This document shows positions 1 to 11,109 of a stretch of DNA of 64,000 nt, piece after piece. The notes beneath the pieces were generated by a model. It did not search any database. It saw only the letters and a program-made list of their open reading frames with translations, and was not told the DNA's origin. Source of the stretch: Anastrepha obliqua (taxonomy: Eukaryota > Arthropoda > Insecta > Diptera > Tephritidae); NCBI RefSeq assembly GCF_027943255.1, contig NC_072894.1, positions 128,455,601 to 128,519,600 of the forward strand. Direction: 5' to 3'. The first letter of the stretch is position 1. Every line of letters starts with the position of its first letter. The position numbers and the translations under genes were made by a program.

Positions 1-119
1 TACTAATTCTATAAAAATAATGATATCCTAACCGAAGATTAAACAATGAACTTTAAGCCATGTTAATTTTGCTTTTATTAGACCTGAAATCTTCAGAAAA
101 ATCGTTTAAAAAAATAAAA

Positions 120-565
120 AAAAGCATGCATTCAGTTAAATATTCGAATTATCTGAATTATTTAAACTATTCGAATAGTTCGAACTATTTTAACCATTCG
201 AATAATTCGAATAGTTCACTATTCGAATAATTCGAATAGTTCACAATTCGAATACCTCATATATATATATTCATTTACATCAGGGAGAAAATGCTTTTAA
301 AAATATAAAAATTACATTGGCCCTTCTCATGGTGCATGCACTTGTACATAAACCGATTAGTAGTCCGCTAATCTAAATAAATATTTACCAAAACTATTCG
401 AATAGTGAAGTATTCAAATAGTGATGTATTCGAATAGTAAGGTATTCGAATAGTGAGGTATTCGAATAGCATTATTCGAATAAACGAATAAAAAATTCGA
501 ATAAATATTATTCGAATTACGAATACCTCTCGAATAAAAGATTTTATTATTCGAATAATTTTTAT
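120..565. repeat. TTCGAATA-rich palindromic repeat cluster
   Basis: The stretch is dominated by variants of the self-complementary core ATTCGAAT, often as ATTCGAATAGT, spaced irregularly at roughly 10-20 bp on both sides of a central segment (about 250-390) without it. Such a block can fold on itself and looks like a degenerate satellite or the inner part of a foldback-like repeat. No coding potential is seen. Confidence 0.7.
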
Positions 566-599
566 TCGAATAGTCCCACCCCTAGTTTAAACATCCAGT

Positions 600-850
600 G
601 ATTAGCAATAAATCCACAAAAGTTACCCTATCCGTTCACATTTGACAGAATTGACAATCAGCTTGTCAATTGAACAAAGACCAAAGACTCTCGTGGCTAT
701 TTCCTCCGCTTTTTCTGCATATACACATATGCGAGTTCTTTTGCAGCCTCGTAGTTGCGGTAGGATCTCGTACCACAAGTCCAGAAGAAGCTCGAGTGCT
801 TCTTTGTGCCATTGCCACCACTATTTCCAGTAATATGAATTAATAATACA
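600..850. repeat. Partial relative of the 1231-1873 MITE
   Basis: Two short blocks match the element at 1231-1873: 604-665 (AATAAATCCAC, then CCGTTCA, then TTGACAATCAGC) resembles 1255-1325, and 825-850 (CAGTAATATGAAT) resembles 1563-1580. The outer TIR is not recognisable. The segment from 850 to 1230 shows no gene. Confidence 0.45.
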
Positions 851-1230
851 TAATATAAGATTTAAAAAAAATTTTAGAATTATGTTCACAAACACGTGGT
901 TGTAGAAAAAAGTATCGTAATCGTCCGAGATTATAAAATAGATGACAAATGTCTTCTTTACTTGATGCTTAGGCGCTTTTGGTGGATTTGCCAAAGCAAA
1001 ATAGGTCTCTTCTATTCGCCACTTTTTTGGTCGCTATCTTAATGCGCGATTCACTTGACGAAACATTTTTATGTGAAAGCAACAACAAAGTTATCGAGTG
1101 AGATTCGCCGCTAGCGAGTATGGTTTTATCTCATTAAACTGGTATAACTCACTATTTTACACATGTAATTTAAGGCAGCTCTATTCCCGGGGGGAAGAGG
1201 CCTAATATACAAAAAACTGCCAAGTTAAAG

Positions 1231-1873
1231 TACGTTCACATATGCATTAATTACCAATAAATCCACTAAATTAATCTACCCGTTCAAATATGGCAGATGA
1301 CCTGCAAAATTGACAATCAGCTGTCAATTACTGTTGTGAAAGGGTTTTCGGTGTTTTTGGTTTGTTTAATTATTACTAACGGTATGAAGAAAATTCAAGT
1401 TGAATGGCAAATTTAATTGCCCAATTGGCTGCTAATAATAAACAGTTGGAGGAAATCCGTAAACGACGTTCACTGAGGTAGCAAAAAATTATGGCATTCG
1501 AAATTCGGTATTATATTTTATAATAAACAATAACACGCCAAAGCGTCACATGTTTTTTTTTTCAGTAATATGAATGCATAATTAATAATATCTCACAAAA
1601 ATTCTGAGAAGTTATATCTATTGGAGTTATATCTACAAACCTCTTTTCTTTGCCGGCGTCCATTTCATTTAGTTTTTATTTTGATATTTCTCCTTAAATT
1701 CGTAATACTAATTATCGATTAACACAAAAGTGTCCAAAAGTATGGTTATTATCTAGTATTATTTTATAATCTCAGATTTTGGGAGAGAAATTGTGTATGG
1801 GAAATCTCGCTTTTTAATTACGGATTGGAAGTTAAGCACGATAAAGTAGAACATCTACTTATATGTGAACGTA
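1231..1873. mobile_element. Harbinger-like MITE with 13-bp TIRs
   Basis: TACGTTCACATAT at 1231-1243 is repeated perfectly and inverted at 1861-1873, bounding a 643-bp AT-rich element. Inside, a short open stretch near 1403-1480 begins MANLIAQLAANNKQLEEIRK, which resembles the N-terminus of insect PIF/Harbinger transposases, then stops. The TIR also resembles that of the Harbinger copy at 22545-28058. A target duplication could not be fixed, so the superfamily is inferred. Confidence 0.55.
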
Positions 1874-3083
1874 TTATTACGAGGCAACGAGCTCGGTGTA
1901 TAGACCTCCAATATTCATAATATTTAGATAAGATACACAATCGATTTTGCTTAGATCTTCAGTAGTAAAAAAAATTAGTAGGGTTGACAGGCACCCTTGG
2001 TGTGAGTTTGACAGGCAGTCGAGTGTGCGATGGTGTGAGTGCTTGGACTTTTTGCTTGAGCGTATTGGTGGCACCATAGATAAGATGGGACTGCTATACC
2101 AAATTCGAATTTTTACGGAACATTAGACACAACAGAATATCGACAAAAAAATTTGTTTGAGTTGGAAAATTTATAATAATAAATATTTTTAATATATTTC
2201 TTAACTATAATAATGCTTTTTATTGAAAAATATCTGAACTTTTACGTCATTTTTAGAGTTTTTGTATGAAATTTAATAATTTTTGAGGTGGTGTCAGCTG
2301 TGGGCATATTTTGACGAACAGCTGTGAGTGTTATTACTTACGCATTTGTATGTTAAGGCAACGTTTCTTATTTTCCATCATGATTCAATCCATTTTGTTC
2401 ATTTTGAAAATGAAATGTTTTTTCTACAAATTTTACTTTTCCTCCACTTTTAGTCAAAGTTTCTAGAGCTAGCAACCCAGTGTCTTGCTAAGGGAGCCGA
2501 TTTGTCAAAAGGGAATGAGAAAGCTGCTTACTAAACAAACTTTTTCAAGGTGGATTTATTATAATTTTATTTTATTTATTAATAAATTCGCCTTGAACCT
2601 TTTATTATTGTATCATGATTTTCCATAACATTACGCTGCCATTTTCGGCGGTAGGTACAAGAAAAAAAAAAAATACATACCAAAACGTTGCAACTTGTTG
2701 CACCCAAGAATATAATTAATATCGTTTAAATTACAATATATCAATGAGAATGTAATAAAACAGACGAAGCGACAACGAAAAAGCATACCACTTCGAAATT
2801 CAAACAACCAAATCGCAAGGGGGAAAAACAAATCACCTTTTATGAATTCCCCTTGAGCTCATATTTGCCCTCAAAGTGATGTTGTTGGAGAACGGTTAAT
2901 GATGTTATCTGAAAGGTTCTGTTTCACTTTCAAGTGAATTTCAATGCAACTGCCATACATTTTCTATGAAATCCAAAGTTTTTGTATTCTTATATCACTA
3001 CTACTTATCTCAACTTCTATACAATATTTTTCCCTTGCTCAACTCTAGAGGTATTAGTTTGACCATTTTCCAATTTAGCTTTG
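1874..3083. other. Intergenic AT-rich sequence, no gene seen
   Basis: Only short shadow ORFs occur. A stretch near 2905-2945 (AGGTTCTGTTTCAC... then AGTGAATTTCA) resembles one arm of the hairpin at 43408-43503, so a small dispersed repeat may be present. Nothing else is recognised. Confidence 0.4.
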
Positions 3084-3208
3084 TTGTTGTTGTAACAGCA
3101 TAAACATTCCCCATACTTACATACGAGGAATGCTTCTGGAGTGACAGCCCTTGACCGGATATAAATCCGGACCGTTTCGGTAACGTAGAACCGACTGTCG
3201 TGGAAACG
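3084..3208 (+). repeat. SINE-like dispersed repeat, family S1, copy 1
   Basis: A ~125-bp unit starts with TGTTGTTGTTGTAACAGC, contains ATAAACATTCCCCATAC, a palindrome CCGGATATAAATCCGG and the tail GGTAACGTAGAACCGACTGT. Near-identical units occur at 15078-15198 and 38982-39112, and a partial one on the opposite strand at 21985-22075. The repeat lies downstream of RpL26. Pol III boxes are not convincing, so SINE is a working label. Confidence 0.65.
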
Positions 3209-3467
3209 ACCAATTTAGCTTTATTTGTGGATGCTGGCACAAACATTCATCAGCTACGTAAAAACCGGACCAATTTTTATGGGAACAGTACACATGCACA
3301 AGGCTCACAAGGAACTGTGGCGCAAAATCAGGATTATGATGATGACATATGTATGTATGTACGTGAAAGCACTCTGTTGCTGCTTTCCTATCACTTTCAC
3401 TAGAGTAATGTTGATAAACGTCCACAAATATAAAACATATCATAGTTTAAATTTTATAAGGGAAACA

Positions 3468-3473
3468 TTTATT
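3468..3473 (-). promoter_or_regulatory. RpL26: Poly(A) signal of RpL26
   Basis: AATAAA on the minus strand, about 60 nt beyond the RpL26 stop codon, at the expected place for cleavage and polyadenylation of a short 3' UTR. Confidence 0.6.
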
Positions 3474-3531
3474 CTAAAGTTTGTTGTTAATATAAAAGCA
3501 GGTTACACCTCACGTAATTGGATCCAAATCC

Positions 3532-3981
3532 TTAAGCAGTTTCCATTGGCTGTGCGGCGGTTTCCTCGGTGTATTTGCCCTTATCCTTGCCCAATGCAGC
3601 CATGCGTCCCTTGCCGCGGCGATCCAAAATTGCTTTCCGATCTTTGTCTAATTTCAATTTGACAATTAAACAGTTCGATGGGTGAATGCCAACGTACACA
3701 TTGGTGCCGTTTGCGTTTTCACGTTGGATTTTTTCAATGTACACAACGAACTTCTTGCGATATGACTGCACAACTTTGCCCACCTGATTGCCACTGAAGT
3801 GACCACGCACGACTTGCACCTCATCATCTTTGCGAATAGGCATTGAATGGACATTGTACTTTTGGCGTAACTCCTTCGACAATGGCGCCGACATTAGGCG
3901 ACGACGAATATGTGAGGGAGCCTGGAAATGGCGCTTGCGGTTCTTCCTGCGCGAAGATGAGACGAATTTGTTTTGTTTCAT
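3532..3981 (-). CDS. RpL26: 60S ribosomal protein L26 (uL24)
   Basis: A single uninterrupted reading frame of 149 residues, the length I recall for Drosophila RpL26, encodes the uL24 protein of the large cytosolic ribosomal subunit, which binds 28S rRNA near the exit tunnel. The basic N-terminus ([21 protein letters not shown]) and the KOW-type segment around residues 50-82 ([20 protein letters not shown]) are diagnostic; the C-terminus ([16 protein letters not shown]) is the insect type. The start is the ATG followed by KQNKF, conserved in the family. Residues 103-104 read Asn-Cys in [11 protein letters not shown], where I recall Lys-Val in relatives. The coding part lacks introns, but a 5' UTR intron is inferred at 4401-4005. 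Identification is very secure. Confidence 0.97.
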   Translation of the reverse strand: MKQNKFVSSSRRKNRKRHFQAPSHIRRRLMSAPLSKELRQKYNVHSMPIRKDDEVQVVRGHFSGNQVGKVVQSYRKKFVVYIEKIQRENANGTNVYVGIHPSNCLIVKLKLDKDRKAILDRRGKGRMAALGKDKGKYTEETAAQPMETA

Positions 3982-4004
3982 GGTTGTATACGCTGCGGTC
4001 TACT

Positions 4005-4440
4005 CTGTAATAAAAATAAATTTGTTAATATCACTTCACAATACTACGAAAACTTTCAAATTTAATGTATATAAATATCGCGCGCTCGACACAAATTAAG
4101 AAACAAACATTAAATTGCAATTTGCCCGCTTGAAGATCATTTCGACCAAGTTTGTACTCATTCAATAAATTGTATAATATTGAATGATTAGATCCGACTC
4201 CTTTAGACAATGCGCATTCTATTGACGGTCAAACTTATTGGCAGCGATAGCGGCAAAAATATACTCAACACCTTCAAAATAGGACATATTTTGCAGAATT
4301 CACAGGCGCATATACAAAACTTAAATACTTTTCATTGAAACATTAAATTTTTAGACGTGATGGAAATAGATTCGTAAAAATAATTGGGGAGCAAAACTTA
4401 CACCAAACTTGTCGCGTAAAAACAACAAAAAGAAGGAATT
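4005..4440 (-). promoter_or_regulatory. RpL26: RpL26 5' UTR intron and TCT/TOP promoter
   Basis: On the minus strand a polypyrimidine stretch CCTTCTTTTT (around 4436-4427) fits the TCT initiator and 5'-TOP motif of ribosomal protein genes, placing the likely transcription start near C4432. A short noncoding exon (about 4432-4402) ends at a GTAAGT donor (4401 downward); the acceptor is TTTTATTACAG ending at 4005, 23 nt upstream of the ATG. This arrangement, a tiny TOP exon plus a 5' UTR intron, is typical for fly ribosomal protein genes. The splice sites are inferred from consensus only. Confidence 0.65.
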
Positions 4441-4769
4441 TGACAGCTGAATTGTCGGAAGTGAGGAAAACTGTCAAATAATTCAATGTTATGATGACAT
4501 GAAGTTTGCTGCAATTGTTATGTTGTTGCCAGATTATTGTTTTAGAAAGTTAAGAATACTGCCACATCGTATTGAAAGCCGTTCCACAATGAATACGTTT
4601 CATTCGTTATGGCAAGACATTTAAGTGACATGACGCACATAATGTGGAGGGATGTCACATGAAAGCACAGATGTACGCTATTCGTTGTTATTGTTGCAAT
4701 AGCAAAAATCAATCCCCATAAATTTGCGAAGGGACAGCCCTTGGTCGTATAAAAAGGTCGTGTATTGAG

Positions 4770-6330
4770 TCCAAAGAAAAACGCCTTGTTTAAAACAGAA
4801 GTCACATATTATGGACATAAGGTGACCACCGACGGCCACAAGATAGACGAAGGGAAAATAAAGCCACTAAAAGAGTGACCACGACTAATAAATGTGTACG
4901 AAGTGCGAAGTTTCTCAGGACTGTGCACGAGTTACCGTCGTTTTGTTCCAAAATTCGCAAATGTTGCCCGGAGTCTTCATAATCTCAGTAAGAAGAATTG
5001 CGGCTTTGAGTGGAAGAAAGAACAAAAGGAAGCGTTCCAGCAGCCTTTGTAAGCGCATCTGGATGCGGGAGAAAAATTCATTGGGTATACAGAGGCCAGC
5101 GCATAAGGAATAGGAGGACTACTATCACAGCTCAGCAATAGGCAAGAAAAAGTGATCGCATTCTATAGCAAAGTCGACGGAAAATCGGAGATGAATTACT
5201 GTATGATCAGACAGGAACTGTAAGCTGTGGTTGATTGCGCGAAACATTTCTATAAATACCTGTACAAATCCAGTACAGACAACGATTTAAGTGAAGAACA
5301 TACCATGCATGAGATGGTTACTCCAGTTCAAGCATTCAGAAGGACAAATTTCATGGTGGGTTGAAAGACTGCAGACTGCAAAATTACGACTTCGAGATCG
5401 ACCATCGAAATGGGGAACACCATGGAAATGCTAATACACTATCTCGGGGACCTTGTTCCAAAGTCAAGAGATCTGAAAGGATAGTTGATATCAGAATAAT
5501 GCAATCCGATAATGAATGGAAAGCAAGTGTGATAAAAAGAAGTCAATTGAATGATGCTGATCTGGAAAATAATATAGAAGCGGAAGACGTTGGAGCGAAA
5601 CGAATAAAAAAGAATAAAATCTGTGGTAGAGGAATTCCCCAATGGGCTAAGTTGAGGTCATCTGGGTATTAATAAAACTGCAGAGAATCAGTTGCCGAAT
5701 GCATTCGAAATTGTGTGAACTGTATGACTGCCAAAAGTCCACAAGAGAGAAGTCGTGGAAGATTACAGCAATACAACGCGGGTTCACCATTTGAGCGAAG
5801 GGCCATGGATGTGGCGGGTCCGTTTCCAACAAGTGACTCCGGCAACGAATTTTTGCTCGATGTTATGGACTACGTCAGTAAGTGGCCAGAAGTGTACGCG
5901 TCCAAAACAATTGCTCAGGTATTTGTGCAAAACTGGGTGACTAGGTTTGGAGTACCTATAGAGTTGCATTCAGACCGAGGAAGAAACTTGGAGTCCGTAG
6001 TTTTTAAAAAGTATGTGTTGTTTGTTGGGAATTAAGAAAACCCTTGCACCTACGATCGGATGGAATGGTTAAAAGATTTAACCGCACTCTGGGGGAGTAC
6101 TTGCGAAAGGTAGTTGAAAATGTCTACGAAATTGGGACAAACACATCCAAGTGTTCCAGTTGACCTATCGCTCAGCTGTACATGAAACTACTGGCCAGCC
6201 GCTTGCAAGGACCATATTTAGAAGCGATTTAAGGCTTTCGGGGATTAAAACCTTGGCGCAAGGTAGTAATTGCCAAATCGACTGGCATTTGTGGCTATAC
6301 CGCGCGAATGAGATACTAAACCAGTTGTCA
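4770..6330 (+). mobile_element. Decayed Ty3/Gypsy retrotransposon pol fragment
   Basis: Conceptual reading across several frameshifts and stop codons recovers, in order, the end of reverse transcriptase and the connection region (4788-5030, with VRSFSGLCTSYRRFVPKFANV), RNase H pieces (5090-5290, then NYDFEIDHRNGEHHGNA at 5380-5430), the end of the integrase zinc-binding region (NCMTAKSPQERSRG near 5717) and the integrase core with the first two catalytic Asp in MDVAGPFPTSD (near 5805) and LHSDRG (near 5965). The third acid lies in degraded sequence. The RNase H centre is deleted. LTRs, gag, protease and any envelope-like gene are not visible. The order is that of Ty3/Gypsy elements; it is a pseudogene fragment and cannot be autonomous. 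Confidence 0.75.
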
Positions 6331-6399
6331 AATCTAGAAATTATGATAGTTATTATGCAAGAATGATAGAATACAAGATTGCGCCTTTCGAAATCGCTG

Positions 6400-6944
6400 T
6401 GACGTCAGGCTCTATGAATAAACAAATAAAAGGAAGGGGAATTACTTGTGTGAGAAGAGGAAGTGTAAGCGAAAGCAATAGAAACCAACAAGCACAAGAA
6501 ATTATACACACACACCCACATTCTTGCTACGGCGTCATTCGCATAATACCGCAAAAAACTATATTTGTAGGCTTTATTTTCATTTGTGCTTTTACAATTT
6601 AACACGCAGCACTTCGTCTTCACTAGTTTGTTTAATCTGTAAATCACTCAAATTACAATATTACCAATCCATTCGCTGAATTTTCACAAAAAAGTAATTG
6701 TCCTTTTTTGTTTGTTTTGAATTGGAAAGGCTTGACGTCAGACTTGCCAAAGTCGTAATCAATTCGCCTTGAGCGTTTATAGTGCCCAATGCAGAGAGCA
6801 CCTCATACTTGAATATATTTCAATGAGGAAGGCCGTATTCGCACCGTTTGGGGGAGGCGAACATATTAAATAAATAAAAAATCACAATAAAATAAATCTC
6901 AGATCCCACGCAGCGCTAATATTTCTTCTTCTGGCGTCATGATA
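6400..6944. other. Intergenic, no gene seen
   Basis: Short ORFs only; a CA-rich run near 6505-6525. The sequence just before 6945 differs from the matching flank of the second TTATG-array element, so the boundary of that repeat falls near 6945. Confidence 0.35.
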
Positions 6945-6973
6945 TCCGATGGATATAGAGAATGAGGTAACAT

Positions 6974-7969
6974 TAACATAACATAACATAACATAACATA
7001 ACATAACATAACATAACATAACATAACATAACATAACATAACATAACATAACATAACATAACATAACATAACATAACATAACATAACATAACATAACATA
7101 ACATAACATAACATAACATAACATAACATAACATAACATAACATAACATAACATAACATAACATAACATAACATAACATAACATAACATAACATAACATA
7201 ACATAACATAACATAACATAACATAACATAACATAACATAACATAACATAACATAACATAACATAACATAACATAACATAACATAACATAACATAACATA
7301 ACATAACATAACATAACATAACATAACATAACATAACATAACATAACATAACATAACATAACATAACATAACATAACATAACATAACATAACATAACATA
7401 ACATAACATAACATAACATACCATAACATAACATAACATAACATAACATAACATAACATAACATAACATAACATAACATAACATAACATAACATAACATA
7501 ACATAACATAACATAACATAACATAACATAACATAACATAACATAACATAACATAACATAACATAACATAACATAACATAACATAACATAACATAACATA
7601 ACATAACATAACATAACATAACATAACATAACATAACATAACATAACATAACATAACATAACATAACATAACATAACATAACATAACATAACATAACATA
7701 ACATAACATAACATAACATAACATAACATAACATAACATAACATAACATAACATAACATAACATAACATAACATAACATAACATAACATAACATAACATA
7801 ACATAACATAACATAACATAACATAACATAACATAACATAACATAACATAACATAACATAACATAACATAACATAACATAACATAACATAACATAACATA
7901 ACATAACATAACATAACATAACATAACATAACATAACATAACATAACATAACATAACATAACATAACAT
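6974..7969 (+). repeat. (TAACA)n array, about 199 units
   Basis: About 1.0 kb of perfect 5-bp repeats (CATAA; TTATG on the other strand). I see one interruption, an A-to-C change at 7421. Because no stop codon arises on the TTATG strand, all three minus frames give long Met-Leu-Cys-Tyr-Val ORFs; these are artefacts. Confidence 0.97.
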
Positions 7970-8323
7970 GCTGTTCAAGCAAGGTAACGACGCATGAGCA
8001 AGATAACGACGCATTTTTTGGTGCGTGCAGCCAGCTACATAGAATTATAAGACGTTATCACGTCAAAAAATAATAATAACATTAAAACAACAGGTATTAT
8101 TAACAAACTTGGTTTTATTTTAAATTCTTCAAGTAAATCAAATTAATAATAATCAATAAGAAGGCATATGCAAATACAAATACGTGAATTTATATATGTA
8201 CATATGCGCATATACATACATATATACGCTCACTTAAGTAGGAGAGAGCAAGATGTCGAACGTTGCCGTTCGTTTGCTTTGTTTGCTTTGTCGTTCGTTC
8301 CGCGCTTTCGCTTGCAGTTCATT

Positions 8324-8469
8324 CAAGGTAACGGCAATGAGCAAGGTAACGACAAATGAGCAAGGTAACGACAAATGAGCAAGGTAACGACAAATGAGCA
8401 AGGTAACGACAAATGAGCAAGGTAACGACAAATGGGCAAGGTAACGTTGAATGAGCAAGGTAACGACAC
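8324..8469 (+). repeat. 19-bp minisatellite GAGCAAGGTAACGACAAAT
   Basis: About seven to eight head-to-tail units of GAGCAAGGTAACGACAAAT, the middle ones identical, the first and last diverged (GGCAAT, GTTGAAT, GACACAT). Copy B carries only two to three units at 30014-30065, so unit number differs between copies. Confidence 0.9.
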
Positions 8470-8527
8470 ATTTTTTCGTGCGTGCAGCCTGTTAAATCGA
8501 ATTATAAGACGTTATCACGTCAAAAAA

Positions 8528-9309
8528 AGCAAACCCGTATATGTTCGTTACTATAACGATGAGTACTCGTTACTATCGTATCGTTACGTTACTCGTTACT
8601 TTTGATACCTTATGCATAACGCAACGAATCGAATATGTTGTATCGTATGGTACGCGTACAGTATGACGTTGCGACGTCACAAGAAAGTGTAGAACTGCAA
8701 ATGAAGTATTGGCTGAATCTCCCAAATTATAATGAAAAAGCAACAAATAGGTGTTAAAAAGTATTTTTTGACAATAACATTTAAACAACAAAAATCTTTC
8801 GTTCCTGATCTAAAATCTTTTCCATTCCCTTTGGCTGAATAGAGCTGCGTTTCTCGCTTAATATTTGGCTCGAATTGGAAAAAGTCCTTTCAGATGGTAC
8901 AGAAGAAGCCATAACTGATAAATATTTATCAGCCAAGCTCGAGAGCTCCGGGTATAGAATTGCCCGTGCTTGCCACGATTTCAAAGGACACGCATTTCGA
9001 GATATAATTCTTTCCTCTAAATATTGCCTCATAGTAATAATACTGCTGCTAACTACAGAGTTTGAAGCTGACACTGACGTCGTCACAGCGTCAAAATCTT
9101 TCCAAATTGAATCGTTATCAGCGTCAGTGTTGCTAGTTTTTCAACTCAGTTTTCAATGCAGCAGACTCATAACTTGATAAATCAAACCTAAATGCCAGCT
9201 TCTTAAAACGTGGGTCTAATAGTGCTGCTTTAGATAACACAGGGTGCCTGTAATAATTCTGTAAATTTTATATTCCGTTAGTATTTTATTTGCCAGTTTC
9301 TTTCCTGTA
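8528..9309 (-). mobile_element. hAT element, 3' part (split by Helitron)
   Basis: The minus strand encodes the C-terminal part of a ZBED/hAT-type transposase (see 8781-9086). More transposase sequence resumes at 10724 beyond the inserted Helitron. The outer segment 8545-8610 is rich in CGTTACT motifs that recur near the other end at 11005-11080, consistent with hAT subterminal repeats. The left terminus abuts the TTATG-array element and no TIR is seen there. Confidence 0.65.
8781..9086 (-). pseudogene. hAT transposase C-terminal dimerisation domain fragment
   Basis: A 101-residue open stretch contains the hallmarks of the hAT dimerisation region: CPLKSWQARAILYPELSSLADKYLSVMASSVPSERTFSNS (described by positions 33-72), with the conserved PELS, A..YL and SVPSERTFS blocks, followed by EKRSSIQPKGMEKI. 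It would act as the dimerisation/catalytic C-terminus of a nuclear transposase. It is cut off from upstream parts by decay and by the Helitron at 9310-10723. ZBED-type hAT is the best match from memory. Confidence 0.8.
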
Positions 9310-10723
9310 TCTATACTAATATTATAAAGAGGAAAACTTTGTTTGTTAGTTTGTTTGTAATGAATAGGCTCAAAAACTACTGGAGCGATTTTAAAAATTC
9401 TTTCACCATTCGAAAGCTACATCATCCACGAGTAACATGGATCATATTTTATTTTGGAAATAGGGCTCGAGATATAGGTCAAAACGTGGACCCGGGTAAC
9501 CTTCAGATGTGTATGTACAATATGGGTATCAAATGGAAGCTGTTGGTGAATGCTTTAGTCCAGAGTATCTTTCATGCCGCTCCGTGACTAGGGTCTCGAG
9601 ATAGAGACAAAAACGTGGACCCTAGAATGTGTTTGTACAATATGGATATCAAATTGAAGCTGTTGGTGAATGCTTTAGTACAGAGTATTTTTCATGCCGC
9701 TCCGTGACTGGGGTTTTGAGATATAGGTCAAAACGTGGACCCGGGTAACCTTCGGATGTGTATGTACAATATGGGTATCAAATGGAAGCTGTTGGTGAAT
9801 GCTTTAGTTCAGAGTATTTTTCATGCCGCTCCGTGACTAGGGTCTCGAGATAGAGACCAAAACGTGGACCCTAGAATGTGTTTGTACAATATGGATATCA
9901 AATGAAAGCTGTTGATAAGCACTTTAATACGGGGTAATTTTCATACCTATTGATGACTAGGGTCTCGAAATATATGCCAAAACGTGGACCCACCGTGTCT
10001 TTGCATCGAATTAAACCAAACTTACGCACATTGTTAAGTAAGTATTGAAAATGGGTTTCGTAAAGTTTGGTTGTAATTCGGAGCACTGGCAACGGGTACA
10101 GCGTTCTTTTGAACCAGCCATAATGTCGCTTACTTTTTTAACGCTTTTTAACGCTTGGGGCGGAACTGAACTGTCAAATTGACAGTGTGAGTTACAATGT
10201 GTCAATATTTCTTTCTGATTTGGATGCCATAAGGAAAAAACGTACTAAGTGCAACATGTAAAAATTGTTTGTGAATTTTTTTGGAGTGGATTTTAGAACA
10301 GTGAATAATTTCTTACGAAATTTGAGAATTTAATGTGAAATCCGAATGAAATTATGTGTTCGTGGAAAAAAAATTTTTTTTCTTGTTTTTTTTGAGAAAT
10401 ATAAATGGATAATGGTTAAAAAAGCTCCAATGCTTAATAAAACATATAAATTGAAACGAAAAATTCATGGATGATCAGGAAAAAAGACGATTGTTAATTC
10501 ATATGCGTTGATTTGAAATTTAAAAACAATCTTCTTTTCTCCTGATTTTCAATTTATATTTTATATTTACTCAAAAACAAATAGAAAAACATAAAATATT
10601 GTTTATACCAAAGCGCTTGAATAAAGAATAAAGAAATAAATAATATGAAAATCATACATTTTCCGTTCTAAACCATATCTATTCTATTTTAGTGTGCCCA
10701 GCGAAGGGGGCCGGGTTTGCTAG
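9310..10723 (+). mobile_element. Non-autonomous Helitron
   Basis: The element begins TCTATACTAATATTATAAAG and ends in GGGTTTGCTAG, fitting the 5'-TC and CTAG-3' ends of Helitrons; the host bases are A (9309) and T (10724), the canonical insertion dinucleotide. A GC-rich inverted pair GCCC...GGGGC (10696-10711) lies about 12 nt before the end, where a terminal hairpin is expected. No Rep/helicase is encoded. The centre is made of tandem ~125-bp units. It interrupts a hAT transposase, so it inserted later. I recall very similar starts and ends in other insect genomes. Confidence 0.85.
9466..9990 (+). repeat. ~125-bp tandem repeats inside the Helitron
   Basis: Units start with variants of CTCGAGATATAGGTCAAAACGTGG at 9466, 9595, 9715, 9845 and 9965. 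They alternate between a longer type (CCCGGGTAACCTTCGGATGTG) and a shorter type (CCCTAGAATGTG), giving a ~250-bp higher-order dimer. Confidence 0.85.
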
Positions 10724-11109
10724 TCTGTTAATATAGTCGTAGTTAAACTGACCAAAATTCTGGCCATACTTTCCGTCGAAGCCATGACCATTGAAACAGT
10801 CACCTTTTTTTCTGAAGACATTTCTTCAGTGAGTTCTTTGAATGGCTTCAGAATTTTTATTATTTCTGACAGTGTCTGCCATTCGCCTTCTGAATGAAAT
10901 GAGCGCGCGCTATACGCGCATGCGCAAACAAACGTACATCAGCAAACGTTTTTATACACGTATAAACTTATTACCTACGTGAACTGAACTCATACTACAA
11001 AAAATGCGAGTAACGAAATATATTCGTGGGTAACGTTTCGTTACTCGGTATTAGAGAGCGCACCCGTTACTCAGTACCGAATACATACAGTTTGCTTCAG
11101 CTCTAGTTT
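10724..11109 (-). mobile_element. hAT element, 5' part
   Basis: Minus-strand reading of about 10737-10895 gives a stretch containing EWQTLSEIIKILKPFKELTE, typical of the central hAT/ZBED transposase region just before the insertion domain. It continues the transposase of 8528-9309 on the far side of the Helitron. The outer end reads TAGAGCTGAAGCAAACTG on the minus strand, which fits a hAT TIR; CGTTACT motifs lie just inside. Frames are broken, so it is a pseudogene. Confidence 0.65.

Larger units (their letters stand above)
6945..8527 (+). mobile_element. TTATG-array element, copy A
   Basis: This copy shares, in order, the segment GGATATAGAGAATGAG, a TAACA pentanucleotide array, a spacer with GGTGCGTGCAGCC and the tail GACGTTATCACGTCAAAAAA (8053-8070), a unique ~250-bp middle, a 19-bp minisatellite and a second copy of the tail (8508-8527), with the inverted copy at 29958-32444. 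The tail contains the hairpin GACGT-TATC-ACGTC before an A run. The ~59-bp segment ending in the tail occurs twice (about 8012-8070 and 8469-8527), as if the element were a tandem dimer. No protein is encoded. In copy B related ends are inverted, suggesting a TIR or foldback element, but a Helentron-like repeat is also possible. Confidence 0.65.

Noticed and set aside
6882..8014. Three 328-371-residue ORFs of Met-Leu-Cys-Tyr-Val repeats (minus strand)
   Set aside because: They result from a TTATG pentanucleotide array, which has no stop codon in any frame; all three frames give the same peptide repeat. The same applies to 31656-32430 on the plus strand.
8324..8469. CRISPR-like direct repeats
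   Set aside because: The 19-bp units are contiguous with no unique spacers, in a eukaryotic genome; it is a minisatellite.
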